64,000 bases of DNA from Datnioides undecimradiatus. Taxonomy: Eukaryota > Chordata > Actinopteri > Lobotiformes > Datnioididae. A program made the position numbers and the translations under genes. Position 1 is the stretch's first letter. Each line of letters begins with the position of its first letter. The stretch is from the NCBI GenBank assembly GCA_008933995.1, contig WARS01000126.1:276001-340000 (forward strand), in the 5' to 3' direction. The notes below the pieces were generated by a model, which ran no database searches, had not been told where the DNA came from, and was given only the letters and a program-made list of their open reading frames with translations. This document shows, piece by piece, positions 1 to 12,600 of the stretch.

Positions 1-3000
1 TAGTTTTTGCAATAAGTGGCAGTAACTCAACAGTATTCTTCCATATGGATCCCTACATATGGCTCTACATTATATCAAATGAATGTGTGGGGACTTTCTG
101 AGCCCTCCAACGTGTGGCCACCCCTGCTGCCGGTGCATTATGTTAAAAAGATACAGATAGAAAAGGCAGCCATTGTACTTCCTTGACTCGCCTTGACTTC
201 TTCCTAATATGAAATTCACCATGAATCCAGAAATTGAACAAGACTTGTAATAAGCTAAAAGCTAATGCTTTCTTAGTCTTGAGCCCTGATGTCATTCTTT
301 TTCAAATTGCACCATTATTTTTATAAAGAGCTTTCCCATGCTCCATTTGTCTATTTAATACAGCACATCTGGTGAATCCATTCTCCTCTCTGGCTTTCTT
401 TGTGAAAAACATTCTGTCGTCATTGCAGCAATGGATGAGGGGTGTGTGTGTGGGGGGGGGGCATTACAGCTTTATGAGTGATGGACTGCCTTGGTGCTGG
501 ACGAGCCAGGCTGAGCTGAGAGCCAGTGGAACACATTGTTATGGCAACATCACAGTGAGTGTGTTTAGACTACACTGTGCAGTGAGGTAATGCCTGTGAT
601 GTAACTTCAAGGAAGCAAACAGGAGAGAGGGGAATACGTTCTATGGGGGGGCAATGGTCGAACTGGCACTAATGTTTGCCAGACCACAGCAGTCAGTGTT
701 ATGTAGGAAACAGAAACTGAAGAGGCGAGGCAAACCCGCCCGGCAACAAGGCTGCTCCAGGAAAGTTCTTACTTTACTTTGTTTTTGCTGAAAATCAAAA
801 AATCTTCCAGATCACATGGCAGGGCTGCAAACAGGAAAGTGCATGTGTTGAAACCACTCAAAACCAAGTCCAGGTTTCACATGCTGACTGTTTGTAACCT
901 GCAACTATGAAGTTTTGCAAATCCAGTGTTTTTTGCACTTAAAGCCACAATGTGCAGTATTTGAAAATGTCCAACTTTGGCTCCCCCCAGTGGTAATATC
1001 AGGAAAAAAAATACGCAACTACCCAAAACTTTACATTGGTCAGCAGATAGTCATGCATTTCTGGAGAACAGGGCTGTTGAACTATGGAGATGTGATTTAC
1101 AGACGCGCTTCTCCCTCCACACCCAGGCCCTTAGACCCTGTTTACCACTCAGCCATTTTAACTGACTGCTGGCTCTTCAGTTGACACGTCTCAGGACTGA
1201 TCGTACTGAGACTGTCTTAAGTATTAGTGCATTTAGTGATTTGGGTAACTTTATCCATTACTGATTGTTATGTGGCAGGATGATCAAACACAACAGCCAC
1301 AAGCCTCTTGCTTCCTAGTATCACATGAACACCACGGAAGCCCATGTGTGGCTTATGAGCAGCAGGTTCATGTGGGATTAGTTGTCTCCCCACGTTTGTC
1401 TTGCACCCACAGTGTAATAAAGATAAAGAAATGATGTGCACGTTCTGCAATGTTCTCTGTCCAAACAAATCATCACACAGTAATTCCGTATGTTAGCAAC
1501 GAGGGAGATTTAAGGTTAAAGCAATGTAGTCCTTTGAGACCTCAGATGCAACCAAAAATGTTGTAGACTTTGCAGTAATTCCTAACTTTCTCTGTCCTTA
1601 AGTTGGGCAGGCAGGTTTTCCAAGTCACAGATGTGAGGTCATTGAAACCATGCAGCCCCTCTGCCTCCCCTGGACTCCATCAGATCCATTATATTATACT
1701 AGCTCCATGTACTAGCCCCTGCTCAGCCTCACAGCTTGTCCGAACATCTGAACCGAAGCTGCCCCTCCCAAGGCCTCCTCTGCCCGTTTATTTGCTGTTC
1801 CCCGAAACCCAGACAGAAGCAAAATCACTGCGATGCCTTTGCGAAAATAGCAAAGTGTGTTTCGTAACCGTCTAATGTCAAACATAGCAATTCTTCTTGT
1901 GTTGTTTTCAGCACTGCTATTTAAACTTTGCTTTCTTTTCTCCCACTCGCTGGTTTTCATGCTAACCATAGCATTTCTGCCATCATCACAGTGCTGGTGG
2001 GAGTGCGCAGCCAATTCCAGAAACAAAATTGCCCGGGAGAGCTTTGCTTTTCGTTTGTCTGAGGAACCCAGAGCTTTTCTATGGGTGTGCCCTCTCTATT
2101 TTGCTCCACTCGGGGACTGAGCTGTAATTGCTTGTTTAAGGATAATAACAAGGGAAGACTCTCGGAGGAGCCCTGCGCCGCAATCACCAGCCTTGAGGCA
2201 AGCACCACAACCGCAGTGCAGTGCGATGGAGGAGCGGAGGACGAGGGGGAGGGAGAGGAACAGAGGAAGAGAGAGACAGACTGGGTAGTAATTAAGGGCT
2301 TATTTTTCCTGCCGACTGAAGAGCATCTGCACAGCTCTCACCTGCTCAGACAGGATCGTGCCACTGGTTGTGCGTTCGCGTATGCGCACAGACTCACGCG
2401 AGCTCACTTCATTTCTGAGAGGCTGGCCTCTGCTGCTGCCTGCGCGTTTTCCCCAGTGGATCCCTGACAGTGCATGTGAGCGTGTGTAGGTTTAATGTAA
2501 TGCAGGGATGGCAGCCAGCGCAGGCAGCAGGTCTGTCAGACAGAGGGAGGTAATTAAATTAGGGGTGGCACTCTGGCAACTTGGAGGCTGAATGAGGCAT
2601 GGGGGATTTTAGCGTGATCCCCGGGACTCATTGTTTCCCCTCTCGCAGTAACACAGAGAAAGCCTGCTTTACCCACCGGGCTCGCAACATATCACAGAGG
2701 AGCAGCATGGGAAGACAAACCTCATAAGTACACATGATCACTATCACATTGAAATTCATACACATAACTTGGAATAACAAACATTTTCTGGTGCACAGTA
2801 CAATCTTCACAGTGTTCAGTGACCCACACAGCAGTGCAGCGAGAGGGAGATTGGCTCACTGCAGCTACCCTGAGTGCAACAACAGGGTTCTGCAGGAAAA
2901 CATCACGGCAGCATCCCTCCAAACCACCGCCAAGGTATGAAATAGATGCTGGTCCTGGTTTGTTGTGCACATAATCAGTTATTGTATTAAAAAGGCAGGT

Positions 3001-6000
3001 CTCCAGATTGTTTGTCCAACCAAACAATCCAAAAGACAGAGATATTCATGACATGCAGCAAATTCAGTTCAGAAGATCGAACAAGATGATATTTGGTGAT
3101 GCAGCACAGAACCAGCGGTGTGTGCGCCCTATTCCTCAGGCATTAGCAAACTTTGCAGCTGTGGAGAGCTCCTCTGCCACCAGGGGGCCTCCAATCGAGC
3201 ACGAAAGTCAAAGAAAACAACTTTTTTTTTCTTTTTTTTTCAGAGCTTCATCACATGGTGCAAAAACAATCACCAGAAGCTCAACGTCATCAGACTACAA
3301 TGATTCAAATATGGATTTAAAATTTCTACTTCTACAAGTTCCAAAGAAATACCTAATCTGAAGTTTGCCACAATGTCAGACTGTGAACGCTGAGTTAATG
3401 TTGGACTTGGCCACCTCCTGCACGTCGCCACCTTTTAAACACGTTAAAGTTCGGTTTCCTGTGTGTCACATATTCAAGCGCTGGACTTGAACATTTACAG
3501 TAAACAGACGTGACTGTGGAGGTCCAACACAGATGGGGTTCAGTTTCCACTGTACCACTGAGGGTTAGGGGTGTATCTGCTCCGACAGCTGGTCTTGGAG
3601 CGGTGCCTTCACTTTAACAATGGTCGGGGCCGCAGCAGAGCAGAGAATGCCGTAACTGGAGGGGAGATTTATGGCCCGTCTGTGATGGTGAGTTGGCTTG
3701 AGTTCAGCATTTTAACACCTCTGAAGACAGAAAGGGAGACAATACGATAAGACAAAGAACAGACATATATGGATGGAAGACTCTCACGCATCATAGCATC
3801 ATTAAAAGATAGAAGACTTAAAAATTGACTGTTCCGTGTTTATAATGGATGTGATAATAAGATTAAATAGTCACACAACAGAGAAAAATTGTGTTTCATA
3901 ATGTTTGTCTTCCAATTTCAGTTATGTATATATAAATGTATAAAGAATATAGATAATAGATATATATCAAGATATATATCAACTTTAACAGTATTTATAA
4001 ATGTTGTCTTTCCACGAAGACGCCCGTAATTTGGAGAAAGCTGAGGGTGTTCAGTTTGTATACGATCATGTGCTCAGCCCAGCATTGTTTACCGCCTGCC
4101 AGACTGGAGGCCATCTGAGCGAGGCCTCAGAGGAGACATACGTGCATGCCTCCAGCTCCTCCATGGTAAATAAATGAGATGTACAATTTGGTCCAACTGT
4201 CACAGCACACTTGGGGTTAAAGGAGAAGGTCTGCTCTCCGCGCCGCCTCCCAACCCCCAATCCCCAGAGGCCATGTTATCAAAACATCTCGGCAGGGGGT
4301 GATCCAGCCGCTCCTGTCACTAGCCAGTCAAGCAGGTGTATTCTTGCACTGGTCCCGCTTTGCCTTGATCTATATTCCCCCTGCCACGACCCCCTCCCTC
4401 CCCACTCCCACTCACCCACACCACTGAATACACACAGAGGTCCTATTAATCCCATTATGCAAATAGGAGTTATAAATCGCACAGGGTTTTCTCTTTTTCT
4501 CCCCTCTCCGTCTCCCCTAATTCCTCCACGTTTCTCACCATGCCACCACCGCACAGGGCTTTCCTGCTACTTAATTAAGTGAGAGCGGCGGGGATTGCTG
4601 TAACCGGCACAGGAAGAATTCATGCCAAATGCTTTCTATTGGGGTAAAAAGAGGCGTGGGGTAGGGGCGTTTCAGCTGGCAGTGACAGATTGGCATCCAG
4701 CATGGTGATGACCTGGACAAGGACAATTGGCAGAGAGGCTGTGAGGCCAAACACCCCCCACCCGAAAAGCACGAGTAGATGGATGGATGAGAGTACTGCA
4801 GCACCAGAGTTGGACGGAGCTCAAACACCTCTCTGCTGCCGACATCTGCACATTAGTCACACCTATGATGTATAAAAGAAGTTTGGCCTTTTCACTGAAT
4901 CACCATTTCTCATCAGTGTACAGTGCTGCGTGTACAGACGTGTCTTTGATAAACCTTAACAGCAGAAAGCCATTCAACATTTCTCATTTATATCCTTATG
5001 CTAATCATTTGCTGTCCTTGTCTTATTCCCCCAACGACAGAAATGCTGAACCTGGTCGAGAGGTCTGCTAATTCTAGTCACTCAGTGATTTCCATTCCCA
5101 TGCAAAAGCTTTTTGTTCTAATTAAAAGCACTCATGCCCAGCATAGTAACACGCACCAGGCAAATACATAAATTACACACAAAAAAGTGCCTCAGTACAC
5201 TGAGGTACTAGGATTTGAAGGGAAATTTGTTACAAATGTTAATTCGTTTCATTTTCCTTTTTACTGTAAGCAACCTGAAAAGGAGACAAGCAGCAGAAGA
5301 TCTGAAGTCCCAGTTAAATCTATCAGACTCACCAAAATGGCAAGTGTGGAGAAGTCTACTTTCTTTGAACATTTTATTAGTCTGCAAGCTTCTTCTTCAC
5401 ACGCTGGACTTCCTGATGGAGAACCACCACGTCGATGGGAGATTCCAGCTCCTGAGACCTACGTGATCCGATCAGTAGTCATCAGATTTAACTGGAAAAA
5501 AAAGAGAAAAGATGTTATTTTTTGTCTCTAAGAACTCTCAAAAGACATGACTGATAATAAAAAAAGATAGTCATTGGCACAAATTTAAATCGCTGACAAT
5601 GACAATCAGAAGCCAACTGATGAAATGGCGAGGCACAAGAGTCGGTAGATGCGTTTCTCAGCATATCCTTGAAGAGCAGGTGGTGCAGGAAGCTTTCTGA
5701 TTTCACTACTTTCAGGATTAGGTGATAAAATAGAGTAGCTGGCGAGCTAAAAGCAGTTATATCTAAGCAAGCCTCTGGTCCTGGTCTTACTCATGGACTT
5801 ACTGCTTCTATGGCACCATGATATTTATCAGGTGAAGTTCCAGAGGTTATGAGGACTATTAATTAAAGGGCAAATAACACAAATATTGATCAAACAGTGA
5901 CATGAGATCATTTTTAATAATACCTTTAACTAAACAAATGGATTGGACCACATGACATACTACACTATAGAGTGAGGTGATGTTGCAAGGTTGTGTCTTT

Positions 6001-6090
6001 ATTTATTTACAATGAATGTGAGACATGCAGTCTTACTCTATTTTGATGATATTTGGGACATGGCAATGAAAAGAACATGATCATCTTAGC
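1..6090. other. Gene-free stretch
   Basis: No coding exon or RNA gene is supported. Visible features are a CpG-containing, purine-rich patch at about 2215-2285 inside a GC-richer island (2030-2540), a T-rich run at 3221-3240, and an AT-rich tract with gatatatatc copies at 3925-3985. Open frames here are short, and many lack an ATG. Confidence 0.5.
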
Positions 6091-6095
6091 TACTT

Positions 6096-6679
6096 TGTCA
6101 CGAACTAAGTTTGGTCAAGCTGGTGTTTTGGTTTTCGGTCCTGTCTTGTGACTTCCTGTTTTTTTTTGAAAGATCTAACTTCCCTCTCGTATCAGGTGGC
6201 TTGCCCTTCCTCTCGTGTTTCCCGCCTGTCTGACTGTCTTCCCCGACCTGATTGTCTCCACCTGTTCCCCGTTTCCTCGTGTGTATATAAGTCTGCGTCT
6301 CCCCCTGTCTTGTGCCAGTTTGTCGCGTCTGTTAGCACCGAGAACCAGTGCCCTAACCTGTCTTGATATCCTGCTCAATCTAGTGTGCTTGTGAGTTTGT
6401 TTTGTTACTTTGTTTGCCTTATTGTTCTTGCCTCGATTCTGACTGATTTTTTTGTTACTTGCCCTTGCGGTTTTTGTTTCCAGTTTTTTGGCCTCACTTT
6501 GAGTGATTTTCTGTTTTTGCATCAGCGTGATTAGTTCTAGTTTTGCTCAATAAGTTAACTTTGTTTTTCCTCGTGTAGAGTGATTTTTTTTTTTTTTTTG
6601 TTGTACTTTGAAAATAAACACTTTAAACTTTCCACCAAGTAATGAGTCGTGCAATTGGGTTCTAGAACAGACCTTGTCA
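6096..6679 (+). mobile_element. Solo long terminal repeat (LTR retrotransposon remnant) with intact 5-bp target duplication
   Basis: The element is 584 bp, starts TGTCACG and ends TTGTCA, so it has the TG...CA ends of an LTR. It is flanked on both sides by TACTT (6091-6095 and 6680-6684). Internally it has a TATA box (TATATAA, 6284-6290), then a region rich in CTG and CTCC, a T-run at 6583-6599 and an AATAAA signal at 6613-6618. This is the promoter and polyadenylation order expected of an LTR read on the plus strand. No internal retroviral-type genes or second LTR are nearby, so recombination between two LTRs probably removed them. The 5-bp duplication fits Ty3/gypsy-like elements and some endogenous retroviruses; the family is not resolved. 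Confidence 0.78.
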
Positions 6680-6684
6680 TACTT

Positions 6685-9600
6685 GAGTGCAGATTGACAC
6701 ATGCATTGTTACCCATATTAATGTAAAGTCATTTGCTTTATTAAAGGGAATGATGCAACATGACTAACACCATTGCTTCCTCAGTGTTGGACTCTTTAGA
6801 TCTCTGTTTTCTCAGGTCGGCTTTGACGCCAAGGTACTTGTCTAAATAGCAGCTTTTACATGAATGGTAACTTTACTGTAATTAACTTACACACAAAATC
6901 CATCCCTACATCTGCAGTAACAGCGGAGCAAACCGCTCCAGCACATCACGTAATGCAGCAGTAATTGTTTTTCCTCTGCTAATCAAGTGTTAGTAACTGG
7001 AAGTGAGAGAGTTGGCCGCGAGTGAAGAACCATTGATTAACAATCAACAACTGTAAGGAAAACCACTAAAATGCCAGCACGTTGGACACCCAATCAATGC
7101 GACATGATTTTCATTTGTGTCCCTAAGCCACTGCTATCAATGGATCTGTGTCAAAGCACTGGAGTCTGTCAACTGGCGCATTTCCCCAGCAACCATCCAC
7201 AGCAGCCATTGCTCCTCCTCCAAGTGTCTGTACTGTTTCTTTGACGGTAGTCATGTAAGATCATTGATCAGTGCTGGGAGGATTGTGGATCCATGAGGAA
7301 GTTAACAAAAGGAGTATCTGTGAACACCAGTGAACATTCGGACCAGACTTATTGATCACGAGGACAAACCTTCATTTAAGCGTTTAATGTGAAAAAGAAT
7401 ATTGAGTCATCCAAAGATGGAGAGAAAATGGATGTAATGAGAAATCAGCTAAAAACAGAGAGAAAATGCCCACAGCTGAAAATACACATGTAGGAAAAAC
7501 TCTTACTGGTGATTCACAAATACACACTTCATTCTATGTTAATGTGAAAATGACATAGGTAACTACTTTGGAAAATGGTTTCAAAAAACAAGCCTTGGTG
7601 CCCAGCCACTAGTGTCATGGATAACAATTTTGCCAGGCTCTCCATTTTGGTCCAGACTGATGTAGCACTTATTGTGAACACCAGCAGGTCAAAGTCTAAA
7701 TTACCCAGTCAAACAACTCAGTGAATGGATGGGTGGGGGAATGCAATGGTGCAAACACTTTTTGTTCTTCTAGCATCTATAATATGCTGCCCTTTTGGAT
7801 TTTTAATGTAATGTCTCAATGGGCTGGTATTCATATCCCCCTCAGGATGAATTTGAATGTTGATGATCCTGTGCCTTTTCATTTAGCGTTATCACCAAGT
7901 CAGCATTTCAGTTTAGTCCAATACTTATGTTTATGGCTAAATACCATTAAATCTACTGACATTCCCATCAGCCTCGAGGCTTTTTCATGAAGATCTAAAC
8001 ATTGGTAATAAGTCTTTATTTAAAGCTGGAAGTTTGACACTTTTCACTGACAGTCTCATTCATGCTTGTTAGTTTTTTGTGGCTATTTTTCATGGATGTA
8101 GCTAGGTAGCTACCTAGCTACGAGGGAAGATGATGTACCCTTTCATAATCTGGCCTACAAGGCCCCGATTGGTTGATTGTTTCTCTAACTAAAGTATGTA
8201 GCCTTAACTGAGCACAACACCCAACCTTTACATTGACTTACCTGACACATTCATATCCTAGTTTGTAAAATACAGCAGCCTGGTCAATCGCCCTTTGCTT
8301 CAATCTATTGACTCTCTTTGGAATTGTTTCTTTGAATTGGTTGCAGTTGACCAAAAATATGAAGTTAGGTTTAGGAAGAGATCACTCTTTGGGTTGCACA
8401 ACCAAAGTTATGCATGTTATGTAACATACGTTTAATTGGAGTCGATGCTGTTAGTGTTTCACATGGAAAACCGACTGCGATCTCCTCAGTGAAAGTCCTC
8501 TGCATGACTCATCCATTTCCTGCGACCTCCTGCTTGCACACACTTTCTCACTCTTTATACCACATCACCTGAATTCGCTGACATCCAAACAATATGCTGG
8601 TGGGAACCCATCGCTGGCACGTTGATGCATTGTGAGTGAAAACATGCTTACTTAGGTTGAAAGTTCTGGAACCAGGTTCACCTGAAAAGGCAGGAATATC
8701 GTGATTCGTTAGCCAATCACACCTGAGATGTGTCATGTGTTCATTATAAATATAGTCACCTATATTTCCTGCTGGTCACGTTCCTGCGGTTTTAAAACTC
8801 TTATAATGCTCAGCTCAGACATTAACCTGTTTCACTTATGAAACCAAAAAGCAACATCCATGGAGGCGAGAAGAAAACTGTATCAGACAAAATGGATCCA
8901 CCCACAGGCAGCTGACTGTAGGAGGCGTTGGCAGCACCTGGTGGCCTCGCTGCGTTCAGTCTGGCTGCGTAGTCAGGACTGTGTAGGCGTGTACAGACGG
9001 TGCTGGATTGGCATCTCTGTCACTCTCCTGTTAGTTTTGTTGCACCTGTTGAAGTGGATCTAATTACACCTTTATCGTTCTTAATGGGCATGGTCCAAAA
9101 CCCGATGGGCACAGCACTTGTTTGCTTTCACACCATTTACATTTGGCACTGGAAACATGCATGCATTCAAATCAAAAAAGGTAATGTAGAACCTAAGTAG
9201 CTAACACTTGAAAGCTGTCCAGAGATTAAAATTAAATAGATGGCATGATATTTGGCTAGTTACTTAATAATTTTAATATACAGTTTACATTTCTTTGCAA
9301 ACTTTTGCCACAATTGAGCTAATGAAGCTAACAGAGGTCATATTTTAAAAGCCCTATCCAATTTTATCCAACATCCAACAGCTTGGTGACATCCAACATC
9401 CAAACAGCTCCATAACAGCTGTGCTGCTTTGGAGACTCTACTTCCTGTCTTTCAACATTCAAAGCCCTCTGGGAACCCGGTGAGTAAAAAGTCAAACTAT
9501 ATTCATGCAAAACAAAAAAAACGACAACACCCTTGACAATTGGCTCTTTTGTTTTTGGATTTGTTTGAATATATCTGACAGAGTTAGACGTAAGATGCCA

Positions 9601-12600
9601 CATCAACACTCTCCCACGTATGTTGATACGCACGTATAAAGAGCATGTTGAAAAGCTGTGGACATACGAGGGAGATACTTAATTATAGATGAGAGAAACA
9701 TGTTGAGTTGCATATCATTACTGAGAATGAATCAGTTAGTACCTACATTGTGTATATTCTGTGCTAAGGGTGTTCTTGCTAGAGACACATGGAATACCAG
9801 TTGAGCAAATTACTTTGAGGTGAAACTGATTATTTTCATTATTGATTACGGTCTGATCAGGGTGATCACAATGATTTTATTCTAAAAATTGGTTTGTTGT
9901 GCCCTTGCTTGTCTTATAGGCTCTCTATTTGGAAGAATGAACTTAAACTAATGAACCATTAATCTCAAATTTCAATAAAAATGCTAAACCATCTGTTCTG
10001 ATGAAGACTCATGTAATCCAGGAAATGAGCAATAACTGTTATCGTGCAGGATTACATCTATTTTACTGTAAAAGTGTGCTGTGCCTGAACTCCGTACAGA
10101 GGCTGCAGCAGTGGATGAGAGCGGTGTTGTGACCATCCATCCACTGTAAGCGCTGCTGGTCAGTGGGAGACAACACCACAGCAGACAAACTGGTCAGGAA
10201 GAGAGGTTGCCTGCTGGGCTGTGAGTCACGTCAATCTGGCTGTGAGGCTCCATCACTCGGAGGCAGCACAGAATGAGGATCCAGACTGCAGGATGACAAA
10301 ATATCCCGTCACGCAGAGAGAGACACAGCCGGTATGCCAGGCATGTCTGGCTGAATCACACGCCATCAGCGCGCATGCAGACGCACACTCACGCTCGCCT
10401 TCCAGCAGTAATGATTGGACTAAAGCTGCCGAGGGATTTTTTGTTTTTGTCCAGCTTGATGATTTTTAGCAAATATAAGCATTTTGTAAACAAAATAAGC
10501 GATTTAAAACTTTGACATTGCCAGCAGACGCCTTTGACTTCCTGCGGGCCTTTTTTTCTGCTGTGTCATGTTTAGCAACATGCCCCCTAAAACAAAGGTA
10601 CAATAGAAAGAAATATATTAATAACCATTAATTTAATTGGTTTATGACTTTCTGTAGACTTTTACTCAGCATTTTTGACAATAGGGTTGTATGCAGATGT
10701 CAGTGACCTGTCTTCTTCCGATCTAATCAGGACAAGCTTTGCTATCTTAACTGTCTTTCCAGTTTTGCATTTTGCATGACAGGAAGTGCAACAGTGCCCA
10801 CTGTTTCCATATTGACTGGTTAAAATAATTGAATTCCTGGCTATTTTTACAACATGCAGAACGTCAACATATGTCAGAGCATTGCACCAAAAAAGCAACA
10901 TGCCGGCCAGCTGTCGTGTTGGTTGGGGATAGTGTGAAAGAGTGAATGGGGCTTAAGTGCATCGTTAAAAACACTAGCGAGAGAGAGAGGCAAAGAACCA
11001 ATTGGAGCATACCTGAGTGAAGGAGAACGTGGGGTCGACCTTCTGCCACCACCTGGAAGTGGGTTTCATTTGGATTTGGATGGATAGGGAGTGCGAACGG
11101 GAGACTTGCAGTGATGTCACAGCAAGTACATGGACGGAACATCAGGGGAGACATGAGTTCCCTGGAAAAAGACATGTAAAATAAGTATGTTACAGTGTGT
11201 TGTTGCTCTAGTAGTGATTTAACTTGAGACAGCAATTGGGATTTAACAAACTGCAACTCTCAGAAACCAAACTCATAAGACAGATATACTGTCCAGGGTA
11301 AAGAGAGATACACTTCCTTCCTTTGTTTCTGGACCCTGTGGTGTCCTCTGCCAGACACCCACTGACACCCAGAGGACTTCAAGCCAAACAACCAGCAGTT
11401 AATAGCTGCTTCTGCTATCAGACGTTGTCACAACTGTAATAATTCAGTTCCGTACATCTCTGATGCTGTCAACAACATTTTACAGGCTCGTGACTGTTGA
11501 GGTCATCCAGGTCATCGACATTACCTTCATTGCCGTGAACTGACACACACAATCTGACCTGCTGTTGATGAGTTCTCTATAGCACCAAATGTGGATCAAT
11601 CCGCTGATGAAAATAGTCCCCAACAAATAAGTTAACATTATTAAAACTGGAGCGGCGAGCAGTTTGAGTTTGACTTTTTTTTTTTAAGAGACCACCAAAA
11701 TAGAGAATTTTGAGAAGGTGACAAGTAAACAAATAAATTACCAGATGACAATACATTACCTGAAACTTGAAAACTTGACATACCGCTCATTACACTTACT
11801 ATATATACTACATCACATCTCTCCCCTCAGCCGTAACAATAATAATGGGCTCTTCTGGCTCGCTAGAACTGGTTTGGAACTTTTCCAGTTCATTATCTTG
11901 AATAAATTATTTGCACTGTTGATCTGGTTACGTGCAGTCTAATACAGGATGATTAATCAGCTGACTGGAAATATGTATGAGCTGTCCTGGTACGCAGTTT
12001 TAAATGACACCTGCCAGCCAATCAGAAATAAGTGTTCTCCACTCTGTCTCTGTGTTGGAGCCAGTTTTGACTGCTGGGAGATTTATGATGCAACTGCAAA
12101 GCCAAATAAATTGACCTCGACTTTGACACAAAAACAGAAAACAGAGCCAGTGTGCCAGACAGCCGTGCCGACCAAACCCCGGCGTGCAGACAATGAAAGG
12201 GCAGGTGGTGATTCGCCCGTCCCAGGCTCTCAACATAATAATGAGGCATTGTGAACCTCGTTGGCACGGCTGCCGTTGCTTTCCTCTGCCTTCTGTCTTC
12301 CTCTGAGGGCAGTGCGATGATGAGTTATTTTTCTGCAGCTTGGCACAGCATGACACATTCAGCTCCCCAGATGGTCCTCACCGTGATTCAGTTAGTCGCC
12401 TTGTCTGTTGCTGGGCAGCATGCGCGGGCCAATGAAACATCACACACACTTTGGAGCTTAGTTTCACGTGGCGAAAACCAGCAGCCACCAACACAGGACA
12501 TGATTTTTTATTCCCCGCATGAATTAGTTTTCAGGCCTGTAGCGTCTGCCATTCAGAGCTGTGGCGCCAGGGAGGTGGGGTCGGGCACATGGGACTCATG

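Noticed and set aside
2081-2467. Plus-strand 128-codon frame in a GC-richer island
   Set aside because: Composition alone explains it; no domain, and frames are open on both strands.
6148-6522. Open frames on both strands inside the LTR
   Set aside because: They lie across the LTR promoter and leader; low-complexity, no retroelement protein.
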